From NCBI GenBank assembly GCA_035771175.1, contig CM069593.1, positions 40,237,741-40,301,740 of the forward strand: DNA of 64,000 bases, given 5' to 3'. Source of the stretch: Paratinospora sagittata. Its lineage: Eukaryota > Streptophyta > Magnoliopsida > Ranunculales > Menispermaceae. A program made the position numbers and the translations under genes. The notes under the pieces were generated by a model that worked only from the letters and a program-made list of their open reading frames with translations, had not been told where the DNA came from and made no database searches. Positions 12,848 to 24,844 of the stretch are shown here, piece by piece. Numbering within the stretch: position 1 is the first letter of the stretch; every line of letters begins with the position of its first letter.

Positions 12848-12965
12848 ACATGTGATTGAGTAATGTTATAAATAGGTTAGATGTCAATGTCATCTTTTTA
12901 TGTTGGCACCCAGCTTCTCTTAAATGTTTAGAGAATGTGCGTGTCTTTAAAGATATGCACAATTC
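12848..12965. repeat. Short hairpin repeat, MITE-like, copy 2
   Basis: A diverged second copy of the unit at 6877-7000: GGTTAGATGTCAA...GTTGGCACCCAGC...TTAAATGTTTAGAGAATGTGCGTGT. It lies just downstream of the polygalacturonase relic. Confidence 0.4.
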
Positions 12966-13567
12966 ACGCTTATTCCTAAAATATTCAAAAAAGTTAGATG
13001 ATAGCGTCGAAAAATGATATTGGCAGTTAACTTACACAACATTTTTCTTTCTTAGCTAGCTAGTACTATTGTTAATTAATCAATTAGCTAGTGGAGGTCT
13101 AATTAGCTAGCTAGCTTAACTAGCCTCAATTAAGCATTGCCTGAGATAAACAATATATCTTAAACGTGTCACTAAATTTTTGACATTTTCCATAAACAAT
13201 ATTCTCTCTTTCTTTCTATTTTTTTGAAGATTAATGCTTCAAAGTAATCTATCTATATTATTATAATAAATCTTTTTTAATGGCGTTTTCAAAACTATCC
13301 TTTTTAACATATTGAATAATTTTTTTTTCCTACAATTATCCATAAACAAGACGGGTAATTTAGGAATTGTTCACTATATTAAGATCTCAAAATAATTTAT
13401 TTTTATCTTTTCATTTCAGTTTTTCAGTTTTTGAAACCGCCCTTGTCTTTTGACATACGATTCTAGACATGTTTAAGTTTTTATAACCACCTCAATGGAT
13501 CTCACGTTTACCAATTTAAAACGTGATAACTACCCAAAATCGTTAACGTGGTAAGTTCCCTACCAAT

Positions 13568-13611
<44 letters not shown>

Positions 13612-14244
13612 CTTTTGAATCTAAAACAGATCCACGAAGAAGTTGAAGAAAAATATATATTGAAGACTTGGCCTGTGAAGTGAGAAAATATGTTCCAAAA
13701 AGAAAAGCAAAGTCTATGAAATCTAAAGCAAAGAAAAGAGATCAACAACAAAAGAGAAATAAGATTAGAAAAGAGATTAGTTCCTCTTTGGAACTTTCTT
13801 AAGTTAGTTACTTTAGAGAATAGCTAGGAAGCTAATTAATTAATTTGTTAACAATACATATACGTACAATTAGCATATATATATATATATATGGTGCAGG
13901 CATATTTTGTCACTCACCGATCAAACTTTTTTTTTTTTTTCATTTTTGTTAAATTAAATAACGGGAAGGAATTAAAGCATAAAAATATATGCCAATGCTA
14001 AGAGGAAAAAAGTCAAAAATGGGTAAAATATTGTTTCTAATTTGATCTCTCCCAATACTTCGCCTTCAGTCGTCACGACATCATATTACAAAATATACCA
14101 AGGTGATCAATTTATGGTTTCCCATCTTCATTTTTTTAATTAATTAATTATTACAGATTTAAATAAATTAGACATAATTTATATAGTCACATTATCAACT
14201 GAAGTTAGGTCCATTTAGGTTGCACACACCCAGTATCGGTCAAC
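12966..14244. other. AT-rich intergenic DNA with (TA)n and a Helitron-like 5' start
   Basis: No gene seen. At 13247 the sequence TCTATATTATTATAATAAATC resembles the 5' end of short plant Helitrons, but no matching 3' end was fixed. A (TA)n tract occupies 13572-13602 and another lies at 13877-13892. Confidence 0.4.
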
Positions 14245-14274
14245 TTGTTATGTTATTTTTTTAAAGTTTTGATA

Positions 14275-16231
14275 ATGAATTGCACGTATAAGACGAATAT
14301 CTATCAATATCCATTACTTGAGATAGTTGGTGTTACATCAACTCATCTCACAATTTCGGTGGCACATGTATTCATGAAAAACGAGCAACAGGAAAGCTAC
14401 ACATGGGCACTTGAGAAGTTGAAGGATCTAATAGAAGGGTGGTCACAATCAAAGGTTATTGTTACTGATAGAGAATTGGCCCTGATGAATGCAGTGAAAA
14501 CTATTTTTTCAAATGTTAAAAATTTGTTGTGCAGTTGGCACATTAACAAGAATGTACTGACGAAATCGAAACCGTTGTTCAAGGATAGCAGTGACCATAT
14601 GAAATTTTATGGGCATGTGGCATCGTTTGGTGGATTCAGAGACGAAGGAGCAGCATGAAGAGCATTAGAAAGTGTTTTCCAAGTCTTATGAAGCATACCC
14701 TACACTCCTTCTTTATTTATCCAATGAGTGCTTGTTGAACCACAAGGAAAGATTTGTGGCGGCTTGGACAAATGAGGTCATGCATTTCGGTAATGTCACC
14801 ACTAACCAAGCTAAAAGCGTACATGCAAAGTTAAAGAAACACTTTGGCTCTTCATAAGGAACGTTTGAGAGTAGTTGGACCACAATTCATTCTCTGTTAT
14901 CGTTACAACATAGTGAGATATCATCATCTTTTGAGAAGAGCTTATTCACCCCAAAACACATCCACAGAGGTCCTATATATGGGCACTTGCAAGGGGTTGT
15001 CTCGATTTATGTTATCGAAAAGATTCAGAAAAAATGTGAACGTTTCAAGGAGACATTTTTGAAACTTCTACTTGTCGATGAGTGTTGAGAAAAAGTCATG
15101 GGTTACCTTGTTTACATGAGATCTTTAAATATCATAAAGAAAGTCGGTCCATCCCTACTACTTTGGTGGATGCATATTGGAAGAAATTGGATATACTTCT
15201 CCCTGTTCAAGAGTTCCAAAAACAATTACAATGTCACGAGGAGATCTATGTCCTTTTAAAAAAGTTCGAGCAATGTGACACATCCAAGAGAAAAAGAATG
15301 CTTAAGAGGTTGAGGGAGATATCCAAGCCATCATCTATAGTGATATCTGAGCCCACCATAAAAAGAAATACTTGAGGAAGGTCGAGTTTGAAAGTTGATA
15401 AGTCAACAAAGAGAGATTCATCGTTCTTTGAGCACGTCTTATCCCAGCAAGACAGTTGCTCCCCTAAAAACATGGTGACTACGGGTAAGCGACCACCACC
15501 ACCTAAGGTTCACAAGACAAGGAACCTCGGCTCACACATGTATATAAATCAGTTTTCAGTTGCTCTGAAAGCTATATCTAGCAGGTGACAGATGTGGAGG
15601 CCGATGGGCATTGTGGTTATCGAGCATATGCCCTTTTTTTGGGTTATGGGGAAGGTATATAAAAGGGTCAGGCAAAAGCTCTTAGAAAAACTCATAAGTT
15701 TCAAGGATCACTACGAGGTTGTTTTCCAATATAGTGGCAGAGTTGATGAAATCATGAAGGAACTTGATTGTGATGAGACCCCAACACCATCACATGTTTG
15801 GATGACAATGCCTAAGATGGGTCACTTGACTGCAAGCAAGTACAACCTGTCATTTGTACTTATCTCAGCTCAACAGTATTTAACATTTCTTCCACTAAGG
15901 AGTGAACCTGTTCCGGCATCACAGAGACGGTTGTTTGCTATGGGGTTCGTGAGTGAATGTCACTTTGTGCAGGTTAAAAATATTATGTATTTTGTTATAC
16001 TTGTTAATGTCAACAAATCTATGATTTTCCTTGTTTAGATGATTAACATTGATAATTGTTCATTGGCAGGTTATTTTAGCCCCAACAAGTCCAATGTCAT
16101 CCATTGTTGCAAATTGAGCGAAGTTCCATCTATCGTGCGCTAAGGGTTGGCACACCCCACATCTAGATAGGATTTTGCATTTTACTGATACTGTTCACAA
16201 TGTAGCAACCATAGAAACAATTAATGATTGA
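14275..16231 (+). pseudogene. MULE (FAR1-like) transposase with C-terminal OTU protease-like domain, decayed
   Basis: 14275-14640 encodes the MULE transposase core: NCTYKTNIYQYPLLEIVGVTS, VTDRELALMNAV and LLCSWHINKNVL. The first catalytic Asp, normally DCTYKTN, is Asn here. 14672-14857 continues the core, then frameshifts. 15082-15190 holds the SWIM-like zinc finger end (SHGLPCLHEIF...YWKKL). From about 15585 a different domain follows: DVEADGHCGYRA, WMTMPKMGHL and SECHFVQV. These are the Cys-box and His-box of an OTU-type cysteine protease. A GT-AG intron (15973-16069) splits HFVQ from VILAPTSPM, and the frame ends at about 16231. The N-terminal DNA-binding half is absent. Frameshifts (about 14650, 14850, 15070, 15375, 15580) exclude a product. 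Similar transposase-OTU proteins are known in plants; the fused order is seen directly here. Confidence 0.75.
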
Positions 16232-16374
16232 AGTTTTTTTTTTTTTTTTTGAACTTACAACAAATGTAATACATGTAATTTTTTGTTCATTGACATTAAT
16301 GAAATTGTTTGTTGAAGTTCAAAATTCATTACACAAAAGATCAAAAAATATACAAATTAAAAAAAAAGGGGCCA

Positions 16375-17660
16375 AGTCTATTCTCGTCTTCTTTGAAGCC
16401 GTATTTGAATGATAGGCTCTTCGGCAGGTGCATCTTCTTCAACCCTGCACGAGCTCTCACCACGTTCAAAGTGTGAAATTAGAGTGTGTGACGAGTCTTT
16501 GAAGTAAAAAAACTGGAGTTTGGGCTCGTTCTTCTTCGGCAAGTGCCTCTTCTTCGCTGATGCTTGTGTCGGCTAAAACTTTGATGACGTCATAAATCCC
16601 CCTAAAACACAGCATCAATAGATGTCTCAAGTTCTTTTGTTGCTTTCAAGGACCTCAGCATCGCCATACCTCAATTGTTGCACTCCCTCTGAAATCAAAA
16701 GATTAATTAATACCAAATATAATAAAATCAAATACATTAATAATTTCTATAGATTTTGATTTATTACCAAAATTTTTACATACTTCGTTGAAGTTGGCGC
16801 TTGAATGAATAGTCGATATTCAGGGTTTTGCACCTTTAGATGTGAAATCTGTTCGAACCACTCAAGATATCCAGGTACAACATCCCATGGATTAGAAACA
16901 TGTTCCCCTCGTGCGGTTGGATATAACAAATTGTAGTCTCAACTCTCCCAATACTGATCAATGAACATGCGATAGACATTGTAATCACGTCCCTTAGCAC
17001 TCCTATCAACTCGAACAGGACGTATAGGAAGACGTGGGATCTTCTGTACATGTCCAAATTGACGCAGAACTCGGTCAGGATGGTTGGGCTCGACCACATC
17101 AAAGAAATTTACACATGAGGTATAAAATGTTCATTCATGTAAAGGGCTTTCAACCCACAGTTTGTGTAAGGGTCTCATGCAACCTGAACAAAATAATAAA
17201 GACCTAAGATATAAGTTGATGTGTTATATATATTAAACCTAATTTAAAATTGTAGCATTTACTTGATTTGGCTGAAGATTGTCAATTGCCTCAAGTAGAA
17301 CTTCAACGTAATCTTTCGCTAGTCCTTGTTCTTTGCAAGGTTTCCACTTTATGGCACGCGGGAGGTTGTTCTTATATCCACGATTTACGTGCAGTCTAAC
17401 GAAAGGAAAGTACTCGTTTATCCATGCCTACCAAACATAAGGAAAACAAATACTATAACACAAGCATATTTATGTCAAGTTTAATTTACTTAAACCAAAA
17501 TTATTAAAATAGTTATACCTCTAGTAATGTCATGTAACCCGCAATCTGTTGCACGTGATATCTCGTAGCACATCTCAACTAAAAATACATATGGGCCAGA
17601 CAAGTAGCTCCCCATGCAAAATTTTTCACCTCATCCAGATTCATCGACAGTGGCAAGTAA
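16375..17660 (-). pseudogene. Plant mobile domain (PMD / MAIN-like) gene relic
   Basis: Minus-strand exon-like blocks encode a plant mobile domain protein. 17660-17520 gives DEVKNFAWGATCLAHMY and VQQIAGYMTLLE. 17430-17262 gives AWINEYFPFVRLHVNRGYKNN and ends at a GT donor. 17110-16750 gives DRVLRQFGHVQKIPRLPIRP, GRDYNVYRMFIDQYW and WFEQISHLKVQNPEYR. 16700-16375 gives an acidic tail, EDAPAEEPIIQIRLQRRR. PMD proteins such as MAIN/MAIL1 act in the nucleus, and many PMD copies travel with transposons. Stops interrupt the frame, for example after QYWES and after CLAHMYF. Its tail lies only about 150 bp from the end of the MULE-OTU gene on the opposite strand, so both may belong to one element. Confidence 0.6.
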
Positions 17661-17959
17661 ATTATACTTTGTTAATTCTATTGTTAATTTTGTTATATTA
17701 TACTTCATGTTTTAAATTGATTAAAACATTTGAGTGCTTTTGATTTAAAGAGGTGAAAACCACCTTTTTCAATTAAGTAATTTATAAAATAACTTTGAGT
17801 TCCTATAATTTATGCTTTGCTCTTTTGTGTGTGTGTATTTTTTTTTGGTATGCGTGTGTGCTATTGTATTTTCCTCCTACTAAGTTTTGATTAAAACTAA
17901 GATGACAGTAATTACAAGTTTTAAAAGTATGAATAGTTATATCATTTTTTAGTAGATAT
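17661..17959. other. Intergenic, no gene seen
   Basis: AT-rich; contains a short (TG)n-rich stretch at 17825-17840. Nothing else recognised. Confidence 0.5.
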
Positions 17960-18803
17960 ATATGTCATACCTATGAAAACAATATTGTTGTATATCATTT
18001 CTAAGAGAATTCTTATATGATTTTTTATTTAAATTAATAATTTCTAAATCAAATAATGGTTATAATAATTGTGTTAGATGAACATGTTGTATATAAGATA
18101 ATTTTGAAAACTCGGTACTGCCAATATTAATCACAATCGTATCACATGACTATGGTAGCTCTTAACATATATTTAACGTTACACATGAAATTATTTGTTC
18201 ATATTAATACCTTATGAAATTAACATAATCATAGAAAACCACCTATGTAATAAATTCATAATTTATATTGAACAAATAAAATTAACTATCAATTTATTCA
18301 TCTTATCATTTAAAATTTATTTTTACTTTTAATATATAGTTAAAATTTATATTACAAACATTGTGTTTTTTCAATTCATTACAAAAACTATATTCTTAAT
18401 ATTTTACCATGCATCATTATATTATATGCCGTACTTTTTAATTACTAATTGTGATAATAATAATATTATTGTATATCATTTCTAAGAAAAGCCTTTTTTC
18501 TTTTCATTTTAATTAGTTATTTCTGAATTAATTACTGATTACAACAATTGTGTTAGATAATGAGTTGTACGTAGAGTAATTTTAAAGACTTTGCATTACC
18601 ATTATTAAGCATTATTATCACATGACAATGTAGCTTTTAAGATATATTTAGTCCTATACACATGAAATTCACTATCAATTTATTCATTTTATCATTTAAA
18701 ATTTATTTTTATATTTTTAATATATTGTTCAATTTGTATTACGGACTATTAAAATTCTATATTACCCATTCAATTCGTGCGAAGCACGAACCCATAAGTA
18801 GTT
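17960..18803 (+). mobile_element. Helitron-like AT-rich element with internal direct duplication
   Basis: Two diverged direct copies, about 17965-18360 and about 18455-18745, share blocks in the same order: GTATATCATTTCTAAGA, TTGTGTTAGAT, CACATGACWATG and ATCAATTTATTCATYTTATC. The right edge carries a perfect 7-bp-stem hairpin TTCGTGC-GAA-GCACGAA (18774-18790), followed by CCCATAAGTAG and T. This is close to a Helitron 3' terminus (hairpin plus CTRR-T). There is no coding capacity. Confidence 0.4.
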
Positions 18804-19129
18804 ATATATAATATGTACCAGTGTGGATGAAATTACGTTGCATGCAATTTCAAAATTTATCAATTAAAGTTTTATTTTTGATTAAAAATTAAAATTAAAT
18901 TTATGGATCTAACTATTATTACATTATTTGTTATATAAAAAAATTAATGTTAGTTATAAATAGAAGAGTGGATAGAATGAAGTAAAATGGAAAGGTTTAC
19001 AAGGGTAAAATTAAGAAATCTTACATAAAGTGAATCTGAAAGTTGGATACATGCATTTACAAAGTATTATTGAATTAAAATTAGTATTGTAACTTAGTTT
19101 CATAATAAAATATAATCAGCTTGACACCA

Positions 19130-19584
19130 ATCTGAGATGAGATCATCATCTTATCGACCTAAGGTGATGGTGATGAGGAAAACTCTAGAGTATTGAGCTA
19201 AGCTCAAATGAGATGAGGTCAGCTATTCTAGCTAAGCTCGAATGAGATGAGGTCGGCCTGATGTCAGTATGAGATGAGATCATCAACTTGCCAACGTGAG
19301 GTAATGGTGATGAGGAAATCTCTATGTATTGAGCTAAGCTTCGATGAGATGAGGTCGGCTACGCTCGAATAAGATAAGGTTGGCACAGAATGAGGTTGGC
19401 ACCATGCTGACCTGAGACTAACTAGGTAAGACTTGAGTCTTGAGATGAGCTCGACATGCAATGAGGTTGGCACCATGTTGACCTGATTGGTAACACTTGA
19501 AATGAGATTACTTAGGTAACACTTGAGATGAAACCACACCCAGAAGTTAAGGGACCACTCTCTGAGAGACACCATGGTGCCACA
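19130..19584 (+). mobile_element. Outer LTR, upstream half, with internal tandem repeats
   Basis: This sequence is interrupted at 19584/19585 by a solo LTR and resumes at 22035 after the CCACA duplication. It contains a diverged tandem repeat with a 137-bp step (GAGATGAGATCATCA at 19134 and 19271) and a second repeat with a 71-bp step (TGAGGTTGGCACCATG at 19391 and 19462). Repeats upstream of a TATA box are common in LTR U3 regions. The outer 5' end of this LTR was not located. Confidence 0.5.
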
Positions 19585-22034
19585 TGTAACGCTCCATATG
19601 TACGAGTCAAATATGGACGTTAACTTATATGTATTTTCAGGCGTATGTGTACGCGTATTGATGTGTATGTGAGCCCAAAAAAAAAATTAGTTGGTGAGGT
19701 GGTTGCATGTTGCAAGCCACATGTTATGATTATTTGCAAGCCACCTGTCTCATCCAATTACAGCCACTTAGAACTGATTTTTGACACATATTGTGTTGCT
19801 GGCAAGGTGAATTTGCCATGTTTTGGTCATAGTGATTTGCTGACAAGAGTAAAGTAAGTTGTTGAACTTGGAAGGAAATTCACATGAGCAAGTGAAATTC
19901 CAGCTGAAATGTTGAGAGGAGGAGGAGCTTGATCTTGGAGCTCCAAATTTGACGGTGAGAATTCAGGTTCTGGATATGAGATTTATTGAATTAAGTTCCT
20001 TTCTTCCTTATGTCCATCATATATATCATGCAAATGTTTTCCATGTCTTTATCAAAGGTTGGAGAATAGGAATTTTAGACTGAAGATTGAGTTGGTTTGA
20101 AGCTGGAAAATTGTGAATTCAAGGCCCAAACTATTGGAGATTAATTGCTGATATATTGGTGAGTGGTTGATGTTTATTTCACTGATCTTTGTTGGTGTTT
20201 AATGGTTGGAAATCCATGATGTTCTTATATGATTAATTTGATGATGAAATGGTGAGTTTCATGACTGATTTGGGTATTCCAAATCTGGTTGAGTATGGGT
20301 CTTGGAGCCCAATTTCAGTGACTAAATTATGTGATTTTGATGTGTCTAAATGCTGAAAACTAATGTTGAATATGTTGTGATTATGGATGACAGAGATTGG
20401 AATTTAAAAGGTGAATGGTGCTGGAAAAACTTGAATGTTGAGAATGTATGTATTGTGATCAATTTGATATTGAATTTCAGTCAATTCAATGACTAAAACA
20501 TTATGTGCTGGAAATTCTGAAACTGTACAGGTGTGTTGGTGAAGATCATGGTGCTCAAAGGATGTTGGGAATTTGGTGAATGCAAGTGAAATGGTGAAAG
20601 TGCTAAGTGAGCAGTGAGCTGGAATTTAGTAGATTTGGCAATTGGCTTATGTTAGAGTAGTAATCACTGTAAGTATATATTAATGAGGTGAGAATTATAT
20701 TAATAGACTAATATGTACATATATTAATATATGAATGAGTATATATTAATATATTAAGGTGTGTATATATAGCAATATATGCAAGAGGTTGAGAAGTATA
20801 TTAATATATGTATATATGAATAGGTTTGAGACTTATTTTATGGCATACAAATATATTGATGGAATAATATATAGGTGGGATTGAGATGTTTATATACAGA
20901 TAATATTAAGTTTCATGATTATATACTGACACGTAGTACTTGTGGGCATATTTGAGAGTAAAATCATATGGGAAATAATTGGTTATTATTGTTTGATAAA
21001 ATTACAGCAAAGTTTGGAATAGGTGGGGACAGTACGCAGTGGTAGTGATATTTGGTGAGCATTAGGCTGTTGGCATTGCGTGAATATCCTTCCATTTCTT
21101 TGTTATTTTGTATGGCATTGTAGCTATGAATTGTTTGCAAAGATAAGCATGTATGAATGGCATGGTATAAAATTGCATTGATTGAATACATGAAAAATAT
21201 TTCGAAAATGAAGCATGTCTAATTTGTAAGAACATGTTAGAACATGAGTCATTCCAGGAATAAGTCTCGCATGAGTAGTACTTTGAGTATCTCATGGGCT
21301 TAGTGGCTGTCTTGAAATTGATTGTGATAAAATTGAGTATGAGAGGACAGTTAGGCTACCCTTGTTTGGGACGAACGAGGGGTGAGTCCCACTCTATACT
21401 TAGAAGGTGGGAGATGGATATGACTTTCAGTGGGAAAGTGAAATTGTTTTGAAAAATATTGCAGTAAACTCCAAGCTATTTTGTGCATATATGTATTGTC
21501 CCTTTGCACTTAAATCTTTAAATGTGTTTGATTCTGATTTTATCAACATGTTTATTAAATGCATATGAATGCTATAGAATGGAACTTACTCACTGAGAGC
21601 TTGTTGTAGCTCACCCCATTACCTCCAATATTTCAGGTAAAGACCCAAAAGTAAAAGGAAAATCAGAGAAAGGATAAACCTTCTTCTGGACCTTTACTTG
21701 CTAAGTATGTATGGAGAAAACGGTTAAAATATGATTACTTTTGATATGTATAATTAGCATGTATATATATATTATCACGTAGACGAGCGGGGTGATAATA
21801 TGAATCATAGTTGACATGTTGGGGTATGAAATATTGTTATGATGATGAATATCTAACTATAAATGAGTATGAAAATGAATGAATGTAGATTTTGATTTGA
21901 AATCTGTCAGGAAATTTGAAATTAGTGTATTTACATTGAGGTTGACAGTGTATTGTACATTGTATACGGAGATGTATAGTGTATAGTACACCGTGCCGAT
22001 CATGACGTCAGCCTACGTAAGAGGTGTCGTGACA
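19585..22034 (+). mobile_element. Solo LTR B (Tekay-like), TSD CCACA
   Basis: A 2450-bp sequence with TG...CA ends (TGTAACGCTCC at the left, GTGTCGTGACA at the right), flanked on both sides by CCACA (19580-19584 and 22035-22039). There is no protein-coding internal region, so it is a solo LTR left by recombination between the two LTRs of a former element. It has a donor-like ACG|GTGAGA at 19954/19955. The hairpin GAGCT-TGTTGT-AGCTC lies at 21597-21612, and the acceptor-like ATATTTCAG|GT at 21636/21637. A TGACGTCA palindrome lies at 22003-22010, just before the end. It sits inside an older LTR. Confidence 0.85.
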
Positions 22035-22426
22035 CCACATGCCCCATCGAGTGGGCCTTAACCCCCTATTATAAATACCTCCACCTTTCACCTAAAAAGG
22101 TTCAACACATTTTGGCTACAATAACTTCATATTTGATTTTATTACTATAGTCAGGTGAGCTCTGACTTAGGCATCGGAAAGTCATTGGCCGACACAAAAC
22201 TGATGCTCCTCACGACAACCTTATTTAGTTTTTCCTTTGCAGGTGGGAAGTCTAGAGCTCGGCTGGGAAGCCTATCACCAGTTCTTCCGATTTGTCATCA
22301 GGTCTTCTAATGGGATGTCAACTCTTCCTAGACTCATTCATATCTTCCAGAAGAGGTCCTCTTGAAGTCTCATATTCTTTTTAGTCCTTTTGTTCTTTTT
22401 TGTGTTGGTCAATTCTTGCACCAACA
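22035..22426 (+). mobile_element. Outer LTR, downstream half
   Basis: Continuation of the LTR split by solo LTR B. It contains the promoter-like CTATTATAAATACC (about 22066-22080) and a downstream GACTTAGGCATCGGAAAGTC block. That block resembles the conserved R/U5 part of some plant Ty3/gypsy LTRs, which often read GACTTAGGCATCGGAGGGTC. The likely right end is CACCAACA at 22426. No internal region follows. Confidence 0.45.
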
Positions 22427-22904
22427 ATTTCAATTCAAAAGTCAAATTATTAGTGAACATGGTATTATTTGTAAATATCAATTGGTCAACATATCAAGGA
22501 GAGTTTATAGCTCTTGCACTCCATGATTCACCAGTTTATGACTCAAGAGCTGATTTTATTTGACAAGAATAAAATGACACAGACAACATGCAAAAAAATG
22601 GAATTTGTTTTCCTTAATAGTTTGTGCGGCTTTGCAAATATCACCACTCATAGTACGCCTAGTCACAATTATCTATATCATCCTCAATACAAAGCATAAT
22701 CCAACCCAAGTCTCATACAAGAAGAAAGTGCAATAAAAGTCTTATCATATGAAGTACAACATCAAAATCATTTCTAGTATGATGATACTATATCCATGAT
22801 GAGGTAGTAATATGTACATACTACCTAAGGAAGGAGTCTAACAGCAATAGTACTAATAGGCAAGAAGGAACACAAAATCTATTTACCGGTGAAAGGCTGA
22901 TGAA

Positions 22905-23040
22905 CTAGGCATCTGGAGGTTCTGCAATGCCTGTAGTCGAGTCTGTTGCAGGCTCTCTAACAACCTTGGCCCACGGTTCGCAATAAAAGTCCTGGAGAGT
23001 CATGCTACCAAGTGCCTCATCTGCAACTGGAGCCCCTCAA
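22905..23040 (-). other. Unidentified exon-like fragment
   Basis: A minus-strand open stretch of about 45 codons ends with a TAG at 22905-22907. It encodes GSMTLQDFYCEPWAKVV then REPATDSTTGIAEPPDA. Its base composition is more coding-like than its AT-rich surroundings. The protein is not recognised. It could be the last exon of a decayed or displaced gene, or chance. No start or upstream exon was found. Confidence 0.25.
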
Positions 23041-23517
23041 TATATATTATGTTTGAAAAATAAGATCATATGAGAGGTTGTAAGCCTTAAATCCACGATG
23101 GATGGCCTGCAAGTAACAATTACTTTTCAAACCCACTCACTAGGAAAGGGAAAGGAAGCAATTATTTAGTGGAGTCTTCTTTTCTCAACACTATGTTTTT
23201 ACTTTTAAATTATGAAGGATGGTTTAGGTCTCGTCTCATTTGGTACCTCAATTATCTGAATTTATAATCTCTATTTTTTTTCCTCCCATGATTGATATTA
23301 TTCTAGATTCTCTTGGTCTCAAGATTTACGTTCATAAACAAGTTTCATTATTAATTAGTATTGCAAAATAAATCAGTATTCACTATTTTCCAATTTTTAA
23401 GTAACAAACAAACAGATATAACATATAAAGAATATATCCGTGTGATACAATAACAATAATCATAATAACTTAGTAATGCATGCTCTGTATGCTAATTTAG
23501 CATTCTCATAATACCCA
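23041..23517. other. Intergenic, no gene seen
   Basis: AT-rich sequence without coding frames or recognisable repeat ends. Confidence 0.5.
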
Positions 23518-23960
23518 GTGCAATCAAGTTTGATCGAGCTCATCTTTCTCAGTAGCATTTCTTGGCATCTCATCAGCTCGGCCTCTTCCAACCATCATAG
23601 CCGAGTCGACCAGCCCAGGTCGAATCTCTCTATGTTGGGGAGCCGACCTAGCGTTCTATACATGTGTCGATCTGCGGTTATACAGTTTGAACAAACATCT
23701 ATCCCAAATTTGAACGAACATGGGCAATGTGATGGAAGATCAGCTCGGCAAGGCAGAGTACTCATCCTATGCAAATAAGGTATGATGCGGCCAACCTTCT
23801 GCTCGACCATGTCCCGACCTGCCGAGTTATCGTCTTACGCGTCTTTCGAGTCTGACTGTCCATCCTATATGAAAAGTCGTCCGGCATTAGTTAACGCCAC
23901 CTCGACTGGGCAAATCTCAGATCGTCATTGGTGGGTGCAGCTCGTCCTCATCATCCAACA
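23518..23960 (+). mobile_element. GC-richer LTR-like fragment
   Basis: This stretch is distinctly GC-richer than its surroundings. It has several CGAGTC/AGCTCGGC words and ends ...CATCATCCAACA at 23960, an end type (CCAACA) shared with the outer LTR end at 22426. It has no conserved protein and its frames are accidental. It is probably a decayed Ty3/gypsy LTR fragment. Confidence 0.35.
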
Positions 23961-24844
23961 GGTACCTTTACCTTTCTTAAATAAAATTCAAACTATTAAA
24001 TTTTTAGTACATCAATGTGAAACTCATTTTTATTAATCAACCTAAAACAATGTTCCATTACATAATTAAAGATATAAAACTTTATAACTCAATTTACCCA
24101 AAAAAAAAATAAAAAATCCAACATCTCAATTTAAAAACCACTTCTGTAAAGTGTTTCACATCACATTGCTTACTTTCTTACAACCATACCTTTTTTATTA
24201 TACCTAGTCATTGTAAAAAGGTCACAATGTATAATATGTTAACATGATCAACAGATGTAAATGATAAAATCATATTTATAATCTACAAATCATAATACCT
24301 TGGAGCTATTAACATTACACGTCAAGTAAAGTTATAGATGTTTAATTTGATTATTAATCTCAAGTAATCTAAAGCAATAATAAATAAATCCAAATTTAGT
24401 GTTTTAACAATACCTATTAGCCTTTGTCGATTGTCAGTTTGCATTGTCAAATTAATTGAAGAACAATTGTTGGAGCGGAAACTTTACACGCGTTAATGGG
24501 GCCAACGATGAAAAAGAATCATTGCATAAAGGAGAAAAGACGGGAAAAGAAGAGTTTGATTGTCAAAAGGAAGAAGAGAAGGAACAAAACTCAATTAATT
24601 TACTTAGATTACATGGGCCAATGAAAGGTATCCGTTTAATAGACATAAAACATGAGAAAAACTGATTGGGGCAAGTTGGATTAAGTGGCATGTTTGACTT
24701 CTGAAAAATAATTGAGGGTTGAGTATCTTTAGCATGGAAATTTTGTACGTCTAAAGTTTATATCACTATAAATGTATCAATAGATTTTCTCCAACACATA
24801 ATTATTCAAGGCAATCAATGTATAAAAATATATTATAGACATTA
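23961..24844. other. Downstream flank of the UGT gene, no gene seen
   Basis: AT-rich. A purine-rich open stretch at 24456-24660 shows no domain. The sequence next to 24845 would carry the UGT 3' UTR; no clear polyadenylation signal was fixed. Confidence 0.5.
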
